A stretch of DNA of 64,000 bases from Streptomyces iakyrus (lineage in GTDB: Bacteria > Actinomycetota > Actinomycetes > Streptomycetales > Streptomycetaceae): contig NZ_JNXI01000021.1 in the NCBI RefSeq assembly GCF_000717055.1, positions 55,290 through 119,289 of the forward strand, read 5' to 3'. The notes under the pieces were generated by a model that was not told the DNA's origin, searched no databases, and was given only the letters and a program-made list of their open reading frames with translations. The first letter of the stretch is position 1. Each line of letters opens with the position of its first letter. The position numbers and the translations under genes are program-made. This document shows positions 49,270-56,624 of this stretch, in pieces.

Positions 49270-50358
49270 TCAGGTGCGAGCCCACCCCTGCCAGCGCCTG
49301 GTCACGGAGTCCCGGTTCTCGAGCCACCAGTCGATGTCCAGATCGAAGCCCGACAGCAAATGGCCGGGAGTGCTCGCCAGATGCACGGCGGTGGACTCGG
49401 TGAGGTGCCCATAGGCGGCGGGCACCACGGGACCGTCGGGATAGAGCCGGGCCATGTGGGCCTGCACCTCGGGCCGCAGCGCGAAATCGATCAGCCGGTA
49501 GGCGGCGTCCGGGTTCGCGGAGCCCTGGGGGATGCCGAAGCCGTTGCTCTGCCTGCGGGCGCCGTTCCACTCGTAGGCGAGGGGCACCCCGCGCCCGAGC
49601 AGGCTCTGGAGCCGGCCCGCCCAGGTGCTGGAGGCCACGGCACTGCCGCGGGACAGCAGCTCACCGGGCTCCGCGCCATACTCCCAGAACGTCCGCACGG
49701 AACCCCGGATCTCGTCCATGACCTTGAAGGCGCGGTCCACGTCGAGGGGGTAGAGCCGGTCGAGCGGCACACCGTCCGCGAGCAGCGCGAACTCCAGTTC
49801 CGGATAGTCCACCTCGCCCTGCAGCGCGCGGCTGCCCGGGAAGCTCCGGAGGCTCCAGAAGTCCGCCCACGACTGAGGCCTCCTCCCGCCGAACATGTCG
49901 GTGCGGTAGGCGAGGACGCTGGCCCAGTAGCTCTTGCCCACGCCATTGGGGGTGAGCAGCGACTGGGCGATGCCGGCGTTCCGGGTGTTCTTCAACCGAC
50001 CGTAGTCCAGTGGCTCGGACGCGCCCTCGTGCTCGAAGAGCACCAGATTGGACATGTCGATGTCCATGACGTCGAACCGTGGACGGCCTTCCTTGATCTG
50101 GGCGAGCATCTGCTCGTGCCCGAAGTCCACCACCCGGATCCGGATGCCGGTCTCCCGGGTGAACGGGTCGTAGACGGCCTTCCGGTTCGCCTCGCCGTAG
50201 GAACCGCCGAAGTTCCGCACGACGAGCACCCTGCTGCTCGCGGCGGCACTCCGCTCGGTACGGGTCTCACAGCCCGTGACCGAGGCCGCGGCCGCACCGG
50301 CGGCGAGCCCTCCGACTCCGGTCAGGAAGGCTCTGCGGCTCGGTGCGACGTCTCCCAC
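49270..50358 (-). CDS. Tat-exported polyamine-type ABC substrate-binding lipoprotein (orphan)
   Basis: The 362-residue protein has a twin-arginine signal with a lipobox (SRRAFLTGVGGLAAGAAAASVTGC, Cys30). It has VLVVRNFGGSYGEANRKAVYDPFTRETGIRIRVVDFGHEQM and DYGRLKNTR, as in PotD-like proteins that bind spermidine, putrescine or similar cations. No ABC permease or ATPase is nearby. The start is GTG at 50358. Its neighbour downstream is a sensor with an outer cache domain, so a signal-presenting role is possible. Confidence 0.85.
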   Translation of the reverse strand: MGDVAPSRRAFLTGVGGLAAGAAAASVTGCETRTERSAAASSRVLVVRNFGGSYGEANRKAVYDPFTRETGIRIRVVDFGHEQMLAQIKEGRPRFDVMDIDMSNLVLFEHEGASEPLDYGRLKNTRNAGIAQSLLTPNGVGKSYWASVLAYRTDMFGGRRPQSWADFWSLRSFPGSRALQGEVDYPELEFALLADGVPLDRLYPLDVDRAFKVMDEIRGSVRTFWEYGAEPGELLSRGSAVASSTWAGRLQSLLGRGVPLAYEWNGARRQSNGFGIPQGSANPDAAYRLIDFALRPEVQAHMARLYPDGPVVPAAYGHLTESTAVHLASTPGHLLSGFDLDIDWWLENRDSVTRRWQGWART

Positions 50359-50534
50359 CGGCTGCCTCCTGCCCTAGGGGTGATCCGTGACGGAGGGTGT
50401 CTCCTGGTCGGCCTGCTGCCTCGTGCATCTTTGGTCAGTGTTTACCAGGAAAAGTACCTTCCTCACAGAGTCTGAGGGCGGGAGCCCGGGCGATCATCCG
50501 AACCCGCACGGCCGCCGCACCCCCGAAGGCCTCC

Positions 50535-51566
50535 TCACCGGCGCAGCTCCACCAAGAGGTGCGAGGACAGGGAGCGGAGGAAGCCGGCCGCGTCGAAGAT
50601 CTCGCCGGCGGAGACGACACCGACCGCCCGGGTGCGCCCGGAGAGGATGCGGGCCACCGCCTCCACCGCGAGCGGCGCCGTGACCGCGTAGATGTCCCGC
50701 CCTCGCGCCACGGCGCGCCGTTCGGCGCCGCCGGAGCGCACGACGACGTCGACGAGGAAGGTCTGCGCGGACCGCCCGTGCCCGTCGACCGCGGTCGGCG
50801 TCGGAGTGCCGGGCGCCGACACGTCCCGGGCGGCCTCGGCCGTCATGTAGGTGCGCACGTCGGGGACGGCCAGGTGGCTGGGGATGGTGACGACGTCGGC
50901 CATCGTGAACTCCCCGATGACCTCCCGGGAGCCCACGGGCTCGGGGAACGGCCACTGGAGGGTCGTCGTCTCGTCCCGGCGGTAGTCCAGCCGCCCGTTC
51001 CGGTACACCACGCGTGCACCGCCCCGCCGCTCCCGGGAGACCGCGCCGGCGGCGCGTGTCCCGTCCGTGGGCTGCCAACCGCTCAGCGCGTACGCCACGT
51101 GCGCCTCGTCGGCCCCCGTCCAGTCGCCCATCGCCGCGGTGGCCAGCAGGTCACCGAGTCCGCCGAAGAAGGCCATCGCCGGGACGACCACCGCTCCCGC
51201 GGCGCGGGCGCGGTCCGCGAAGTGTGCGAACGTGTCCGCGTTCGCCTCGATCTCGGCCGCCACGTCGACGTACGGGACGCCGGCGCGCAGCGCCGCCTCG
51301 ATCACCGGGGCGGCCGTCGTGGCGAACGGCCCGGCGCAGTTGACCACCGCCGCCGCCCCGGCCAGCGCGCGGTCGAGCGCGTCCGGATCGTCGACCGCCG
51401 CCGGTCTGATCTCCAGCCCGGGGTACGACGCCGCCAGCGCCTTCAGCTTCACCTCGTCGCGGCCCGAGAGGACCGGGACGAACCCGCGCTCCACCAGTTC
51501 CGCCACCACGAACCGCCCGGTGTGCCCGTACGCGCCGAACACCGTCACCGTCTGACCCGGTCCCAT
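50535..51566 (-). CDS. Saccharopine dehydrogenase-like NAD(P)-binding oxidoreductase
   Basis: The 343-residue protein starts MGPGQTVTVFGAYGHTGRFVVAELVERGFVPVLSGRD, a GxxGxxG dinucleotide fold. It continues VVNCAGPFATTAAPVIEAALRAGVPYVDVAAE, the typical saccharopine dehydrogenase/trans-enoyl reductase-like segment. The reaction is not known; related proteins reduce enoyl or keto groups. It is divergent from a GlxA-type regulator that begins 101 bases away, its likely controller. Confidence 0.85.
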   Translation of the reverse strand: MGPGQTVTVFGAYGHTGRFVVAELVERGFVPVLSGRDEVKLKALAASYPGLEIRPAAVDDPDALDRALAGAAAVVNCAGPFATTAAPVIEAALRAGVPYVDVAAEIEANADTFAHFADRARAAGAVVVPAMAFFGGLGDLLATAAMGDWTGADEAHVAYALSGWQPTDGTRAAGAVSRERRGGARVVYRNGRLDYRRDETTTLQWPFPEPVGSREVIGEFTMADVVTIPSHLAVPDVRTYMTAEAARDVSAPGTPTPTAVDGHGRSAQTFLVDVVVRSGGAERRAVARGRDIYAVTAPLAVEAVARILSGRTRAVGVVSAGEIFDAAGFLRSLSSHLLVELRR

Positions 51567-51667
51567 GAGCTCTCCCCTGTGCTCGACTGATCAACTGCCG
51601 CCATCCTGACGGCGGTGAGCATCCGACCGTGAGTGTCCGGAACGACATGCCCCGTACAATTACGGAC

Positions 51668-52612
51668 ATGACCACTGTCGCGCTGGCCGCCACCGACGGG
51701 ATGCTGCACTTCGAACTGGCCCTGGCACACGAGGTGTTCGCCGCAGCCCCGGCCGGGGTGACAGGCCCCTGGTACGACCTCACCGTCTGCGGTCCGGCCG
51801 CCGTGCACATCGGCCGCTTCCGGCTGGAACCCGACGCCGGCCTCGAACGGCTTTGCCACGCCGGCACCGTGATCGTCCCCGGCTGGGCTGACGTCGACGA
51901 GGACCCGCCCGCCGACCTGGTCGACGCGGTGCGCGAGGCCCACGAGGCGGGCGCCCGGGTCGTCTCCCTGTGCACGGGCGCGTTCGTACTGGCCGCGGCA
52001 GGGCTTCTCGACGGGCTGCGCGCCACCACGCACTGGGCGCACACCGATGAACTGGCCGCCCGTCACCCCCTGGTGGAGGTCGACCCGGACGTGCTGTACG
52101 TGGACAACGGCAGGGTGCTCACCTCCGCCGGCAAGGCCGCCGCGCTGGACCTGTGCCTGCACCTCGTCCGTCTCGACCTGGGCTCGTCGGTCGCCAACGC
52201 CGTCGCCCGCCGCCTGGTCGTACCCCCGCACCGGGCAGGCGGCCAGGCCCAGTTCGTCGCCGCCCCGGTGCCCGAGCGGGACGACCATCCGCTCGCCGCC
52301 CTGTTCCCCTGGATCATCGAGCGGCTCGACCAGCCGCTGACCGTGGAGGACCTGGCCCGCCGGGCCGGAATGAGCTCCCGTCACCTGGGCCGGCACTTCA
52401 GGGCGGTGACCGGCACGACCCCTCTGCAGTGGCTGCTGACCCAGCGCATCCGGCACGCCCAGGAACTGCTGGAGAAGACCGACGACAGCGTCGACACCAT
52501 CGCGGCGGCCACCGGCATGGGGACCGCCACGACGCTGCGGCGCCACTTCAACCGCACGGTCGGCGTGCCCCCGGACACGTACCGCAGGACGTTCCGCTCG
52601 CGGACCCGCTGA
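51668..52612 (+). CDS. GlxA-family (DJ-1/PfpI plus AraC) transcriptional regulator
   Basis: The 314-residue protein has a DJ-1/PfpI-like N-terminal domain (MTTVALAATDGMLHFELALAHEVF, then VVSLCTGAFVLAAAGLLDGLRATTHW with the nucleophile-position Cys). Its AraC domain is TVEDLARRAGMSSRHLGRHFRAVTGTTPLQWLLTQRIRHAQELLEKTDDSVDTIAAATGMGTATTLRRHF. It is divergent from the oxidoreductase at 50535. It resembles the regulator at 20731 across its length but is a separate paralogue. Confidence 0.9.
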   Translation: MTTVALAATDGMLHFELALAHEVFAAAPAGVTGPWYDLTVCGPAAVHIGRFRLEPDAGLERLCHAGTVIVPGWADVDEDPPADLVDAVREAHEAGARVVSLCTGAFVLAAAGLLDGLRATTHWAHTDELAARHPLVEVDPDVLYVDNGRVLTSAGKAAALDLCLHLVRLDLGSSVANAVARRLVVPPHRAGGQAQFVAAPVPERDDHPLAALFPWIIERLDQPLTVEDLARRAGMSSRHLGRHFRAVTGTTPLQWLLTQRIRHAQELLEKTDDSVDTIAAATGMGTATTLRRHFNRTVGVPPDTYRRTFRSRTR

Positions 52613-52621
52613 TCCCGGGAG

Positions 52622-53275
52622 CTACGCCCGGCCGCCGCCGTGCAGGACGGCGAACGCCCCTTGCGCACGGGTGCCGTCCGGCGCCGCCCAGGAGCCGGTG
52701 ACGTGGCCGATCGCCCCCTGCGGAGGCACGAACAGGCCGTCCGCAACGGGCTCAAGGGCCCGGCGCAAGCGGAGGACCGGGCCCTGCGGCGTGGTCAGCG
52801 CGGTGCCTTCCCGGTCGTCGGTGACGGTGAGGTCCGTGAGGAGACCTTCTTCGGTGCGGGAGACGACGACCTCCTGAGCGGGGGTGTCGCTGACGTCCTG
52901 GTCCTGGGCCTGCGCCCGCCCCTCGATCAGGGCCGTCAACCGGGCGACCAGCACGGGATCATGACAGCCGTCGTAGGCCCAGCGCTGCCCCAGCACCCCG
53001 TGCTCCATCGTGCCGACGAGGGCGTGCTCCGCCCCTTCGAGCGGGGCACCGCGATAGGCCAGAGGCACCAGGTACGCGACCGGCTCAGGGCCGAAGGCGT
53101 CGGTGACCACCATGAACTCGATCCCCACCTCGCCCTGCGGATCGTCGAGCCGGAAGCCGCCCGCCTTGGCCAGCTGAGGTTCCCCCGTGCCGCGATACCA
53201 CGGACGGGACGGCAGCCAGGCGGTGAGCAGTTCCAGTTTGGTCGGCTTCAGGGTGGTGTGGTGGATGACGGCCAT
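52622..53275 (-). CDS. Maltokinase N-terminal cap-like domain protein
   Basis: The 217-residue protein begins MAVIHHTTLKPTKLELLTAWLPSRPWYRGTGEPQLAKAGGFRLDDPQGEVGIEFMVV. This is the N-terminal cap of actinobacterial maltokinases (Pep2/Mak), here without the kinase domain. Such isolated cap proteins are frequent in Streptomyces. It may bind a sugar or regulate a kinase. It ends 10 bases before the convergent GlxA gene's stop. Confidence 0.82.
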   Translation of the reverse strand: MAVIHHTTLKPTKLELLTAWLPSRPWYRGTGEPQLAKAGGFRLDDPQGEVGIEFMVVTDAFGPEPVAYLVPLAYRGAPLEGAEHALVGTMEHGVLGQRWAYDGCHDPVLVARLTALIEGRAQAQDQDVSDTPAQEVVVSRTEEGLLTDLTVTDDREGTALTTPQGPVLRLRRALEPVADGLFVPPQGAIGHVTGSWAAPDGTRAQGAFAVLHGGGRA

Positions 53276-53406
53276 GCCGAGGGTTCCCTTCCGATGCGTC
53301 GTACGGGCGATCACACTTTCGCATCCGCGCGGCGCGTGCGGGGTTCCCAGGGACGGGAGTTCGTGCGCGTAGGTTCTGACACCGGAACGCCACGAGGAGG
53401 ACGGTC

Positions 53407-54027
53407 ATGACCACATCGACGGGCAGGGTGGTGTGCGACATCACGATCTCGGCCGACGGCTACTCGGCCGGGCTCGGCCAGACGGAGGAGCGACCGTTCG
53501 GGGACGACGGCGGTGACGGCTCGGGTGAACAGCTGCACGCCTGGATGTTCCGCACACCCGACGAGAACCGGGCCGAGATCGACCGGCTGAACACAGCCGG
53601 GGCGTTCATCATGGGACGCAACATGTTCGGGCCGGTGCGCGGCGCGTGGGACCGGCCGTGGAACGGCTGGTGGGGTGGCGATCCGCCGTTCCACGCGCCG
53701 GTGTTCGTACTCACCCACCACCCGCGCGAGCCGCAGCCGATGGCGGGCGGCACCACGTACCACTTTGTCACCGACGGCATCGGCACAGCGCTGGCCCGGG
53801 CACGCGAGGCGGCCGGGGACGGCGGCGTCACCGTGCTCGGCGGCGCGACCACCGTCAACCAGTATCTCGCCGCCGGCCTGATCGAGGAGCTGCGGCTGCA
53901 CATCGCGCCCCTCACGCTCGGCGCCGGCACGCGGCTGTTCGAGGGCGTCCCTCCGCTGAGACTGGAGCAGGTGACCTCGCGGGCGGCGAGCGGGATCACG
54001 CACCTGACCTACCGCGTGCCGGCCTGA
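53407..54027 (+). CDS. RibD C-terminal-domain (dihydrofolate reductase-like) reductase
   Basis: The 206-residue protein has the DHFR-like fold: RVVCDITISADGYSAG, FIMGRNMFGPVRGAW, VFVLTHHPREPQPM, GDGGVTVLGGATTVNQYLAAGLIEELRLHIAPLTLGAGTRLFEG. The GGATT-x13-ELRLHIAP pattern is typical. It probably reduces a flavin- or pterin-like substrate with NADPH. Its last 19 bases overlap the convergent small membrane-protein gene. Confidence 0.88.
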   Translation: MTTSTGRVVCDITISADGYSAGLGQTEERPFGDDGGDGSGEQLHAWMFRTPDENRAEIDRLNTAGAFIMGRNMFGPVRGAWDRPWNGWWGGDPPFHAPVFVLTHHPREPQPMAGGTTYHFVTDGIGTALARAREAAGDGGVTVLGGATTVNQYLAAGLIEELRLHIAPLTLGAGTRLFEGVPPLRLEQVTSRAASGITHLTYRVPA

Positions 54028-54296
54028 ACGTCCGGGAGGCCTGCGTTCGGAAGACCCGAGAAAATCACTCCCGGGTCGGACGAAGCCTCGTTCAGCACCC
54101 ACAAACCGATCAGTGTGGCAAGCGCGAACACGACGGTGACGAGCACCGCGAGGACGAGCCGGCGACGGCGTTCGCGGCGCAGCCACTCGCCGCGTGCCGT
54201 GCGGTAGGCGTCAGGGGCGGCGCGCACCCCGCCGGCCAGGGCGGCCAGGGCCTCGGTCAGCTCCCGCTCCGTGCGGTCCGGATCGGTGTGGTTCAT
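54009..54296 (-). CDS. Small single-pass membrane protein, probable anti-sigma partner
   Basis: The 95-residue protein begins MNHTDPDRTERELTEALAALAGGVRAAPDAYRTARGEWLRRERRRR, a cytoplasmic helical part. A membrane helix follows (LVLAVLVTVVFALATLIGLWVL), then a short outer tail. Its ATG overlaps the stop of the sigma factor by four bases (ATGA), so it is made together with it. The position and layout resemble anti-sigma proteins of SigE-type operons, though I see no zinc motif. Confidence 0.75.
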   Translation of the reverse strand: MNHTDPDRTERELTEALAALAGGVRAAPDAYRTARGEWLRRERRRRLVLAVLVTVVFALATLIGLWVLNEASSDPGVIFSGLPNAGLPDVQAGTR

Positions 54297-54859
54297 CGCC
54301 GGGCCTCCATCGCCTGGGTCAGCGCGGCCAGACCGCGCGCCGTGTGTGTCTTCACCGAACCGGAGGAGATGCCCATCGCGGCGGCGATCTCGCCCTCCTT
54401 CAGCCCGAGCCAGTGCCGCAGCACCAGCGCCTCGCGCTGCCGGGCGGGCAACTGCTGCAACGCGTCGATCAGGACGCGCTGGTCGTCGCGGAGCAGCGCC
54501 GCGCTCTCGGCGGACACGACGGTCTCCTCCGGCGGACTCTCCACGTGTTTGCGGGCGACCTGGAGGTGCCGGATCCGCATGCGGGTCAGATTGCACACCG
54601 TGGAGCGCAGATACGCCTCCGCCGCCTCGGTGTCCCTCAGGCGCCGCCACTTCCGGTAGATCTGGTAGTACGCCTCGGCCACCACGTTCTCCGGGTCGTC
54701 AGCGCCCAGCAGCACAGCCAGGCGCAGCATCGACGCGTAGTGCAGCTCGAAGAGCCCAGCGAGTCCGGCCTCGCGCTCCCGTTCCGCCGGGTCGGCCGGC
54801 GCGGGCGACAGCGCCTCGACGTCGGGCTCCGGCACCGGTATCGGGTGTCTGTGTCTCAC
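54293..54859 (-). CDS. ECF/SigE-type RNA polymerase sigma factor
   Basis: The 188-residue protein has region 2 (GLFELHYASMLRLAVLLGADDPENVVAEAYYQIYRKWRRLRDTEAAEAYLRSTVCNLTRMRIRHL). Region 4 reads LIDALQQLPARQREALVLRHWLGLKEGEIAAAMGISSGSVKTHTARGLAALTQ. The GTG start overlaps the stop of the symporter by four bases, and its stop overlaps the small membrane-protein gene, so the three form one translational unit. It would direct RNA polymerase to a small set of promoters, perhaps including its own operon. Confidence 0.9.
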   Translation of the reverse strand: MRHRHPIPVPEPDVEALSPAPADPAEREREAGLAGLFELHYASMLRLAVLLGADDPENVVAEAYYQIYRKWRRLRDTEAAEAYLRSTVCNLTRMRIRHLQVARKHVESPPEETVVSAESAALLRDDQRVLIDALQQLPARQREALVLRHWLGLKEGEIAAAMGISSGSVKTHTARGLAALTQAMEARR

Positions 54860-56397
54860 TGCTGGTTCGCTCCCGTCTCCGGACGCCGCCTGACGGTCAG
54901 GCGGGACGGCAGGTCGGTCAGGTCGGCGCCGCGCGGGACGCCGAGACGTTCGAGTACGGCCGTGCCGGCCACCGCGACGATCAGGTTGAGCAGCAGGGCG
55001 GCGAGTCCGGCGTAGATCGCCGGCGGCCCGGAACCGAAGCCCACGATGGACGAGAAGCCCTCGCGGACGACCAGGTACGTCCCGGCCACCATGCCCGCCG
55101 CCCACCCGGCGAGCAGCGCCCGGGGATGCAGCCGGCCGGTGTACAGGCCGACGGCGACGGCGGGGAAGATCTGCAGGATCCAGACCCCGCCGAGCAGCTG
55201 GAGGTTGATGGCGTCCTGGTCGCGCAGCCCGAAGACGAACGCGACCGCCCCGGCCTTCGCGATGAGCGAGACGGCCTTGGCGATGCGGACCTGCCGTTTG
55301 GGGGTGGCCGTCGGATGCACGTACTCGACGTACACGTTGCGCACGAAGCTGGTGGCGGCCGCGATCGACATCACCGCCGCCGGGACCAGCGCCCCGACGG
55401 TGATCGCGCCGAACACCAGCCCGGCCAGCGGCCCCGGCATCAGCCGGTCGACCAGCATCGGCACCGCCGCCTCCGCCCCGCCCTCCGGTGCCCGTACCCC
55501 GGCCGCGAGCGCCGCGAAGCCGAGGACGCCGAAGAGCGCGAGCAGTCCCGTCCAGGCGGGCAGCGCCACCGCGACCTTGCGCAGGGTGCGCGGCCCGTCG
55601 GCGGCGAACCCCGCCGTCAGCACATGCGGGTACATCAGCAGGGCGAGCGCCGAACCGAGCGCGAGGGTGGCATAGGCGGGCTGCTGGGCCGGGGTCAGCG
55701 CCAGCGCGTCGCCGCCGAGCCGCCGGGCCGCTCCGTCGAAGACGGCACCCGGACCGCCGAGCCGCTCCAGGACCAGCCAGGTGACCGCGGTGAGCGACAC
55801 GAAGACGGCCACCGCCTTCAGCGCCGCGATCACGGTGGGTGCCCGCAGCCCGTGCCGGTACGTCGCCACGGCGAGTCCCGCGAACAGCGCCACCATCACC
55901 AGATCCCCGGCGGCACCGCGCGGATACACCCCGCCGGCCGTCAGCACGGCGCGTATACCGAGCAGCTGGAGCGCCAGATAGGGCATGGTCGCGAGGATCC
56001 CGGTCAACGCGACCACCAGGGCGAGCGGCGGTGACCCGTACCGTCCGCGGACGAAATCGGCGACGGTGATGTATCCATGGGCCCGGGCCACGGTCCACAG
56101 CCGGCCGAGCAGCACGAAAGCGAGCGGGCAGACGATCACCGTGTACGGCACGGCGAAGAACGCCGCGGCGCCGTTGCCGTACGCCAGCCCCGGCACGGCG
56201 GTGAAGGTGTACGCGGTGAAGATCGTGCCGCCCAGCAGGAACCAGGTCCACAGCGGGCCCAGGCTGCGGTCCGCCAGCGCCCACCCCTCCAGGGACGGCA
56301 GCCGGCCGCTGGGCCGTAGGCGCCGCGCGGTGACGGCGAGCAGCGACGCACCGCCGATCACGGCGAGGAACGTCGCGGTCATGGTGCCGTCGGCCAT
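54856..56397 (-). CDS. Sodium:solute symporter (SSS family, monocarboxylate type)
   Basis: The 513-residue protein has about 13 membrane helices. It contains LPSLEGWALADRSLGPLWTWFLLGGTIFTAYTFTAVPGLAYGNGAAAFFAVPYT, the SSS start with Na+ site residues, and GAITVGALVPAAVMSIAAATSFVRNVY with the SIAAATxxxRN motif. It resembles acetate/pyruvate-type permeases (ActP, MctP). The small DUF3311 gene that often precedes MctP genes is absent. It is divergent from cstA, also a carboxylate transporter, and followed by a sigma/membrane protein pair. Confidence 0.88.
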   Translation of the reverse strand: MADGTMTATFLAVIGGASLLAVTARRLRPSGRLPSLEGWALADRSLGPLWTWFLLGGTIFTAYTFTAVPGLAYGNGAAAFFAVPYTVIVCPLAFVLLGRLWTVARAHGYITVADFVRGRYGSPPLALVVALTGILATMPYLALQLLGIRAVLTAGGVYPRGAAGDLVMVALFAGLAVATYRHGLRAPTVIAALKAVAVFVSLTAVTWLVLERLGGPGAVFDGAARRLGGDALALTPAQQPAYATLALGSALALLMYPHVLTAGFAADGPRTLRKVAVALPAWTGLLALFGVLGFAALAAGVRAPEGGAEAAVPMLVDRLMPGPLAGLVFGAITVGALVPAAVMSIAAATSFVRNVYVEYVHPTATPKRQVRIAKAVSLIAKAGAVAFVFGLRDQDAINLQLLGGVWILQIFPAVAVGLYTGRLHPRALLAGWAAGMVAGTYLVVREGFSSIVGFGSGPPAIYAGLAALLLNLIVAVAGTAVLERLGVPRGADLTDLPSRLTVRRRPETGANQQ

Positions 56398-56430
56398 GGG
56401 TCACCGTCCTTGGTGTGCCTGATCCCTCGC

Positions 56431-56530
56431 GCAAGAGTTGCGCGGCGGCCCGGATCGGAGGACACGGAACCGGCGGAAAATCCTCTGGAAATTCGCTGTC
56501 AACCGGTTCCGGGGGGTGGGCAACTCTTGC
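56431..56530. promoter_or_regulatory. Divergent regulatory region with nested inverted repeats
   Basis: The 227-base gap between the symporter and cstA holds GCAAGAGTTGC (56431-56441) and its exact complement GCAACTCTTGC (56520-56530); each copy is itself palindromic (GCAA-N3-TTGC). Nested within are CGGAACCGG (56465-56473) and CCGGTTCCG (56503-56511). The two outer sites each face one gene, as expected for a regulator acting on both promoters. Confidence 0.6.
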
Positions 56531-56624
56531 ACAGACCCCCAGCGAGCGGGAGAGCCGCCGCTTCGCTGATCCCCGGGCACCTCGGGTCACGAGGTGCCCC
56601 GCACCGCCCTGGTGAGGAGCCGCC

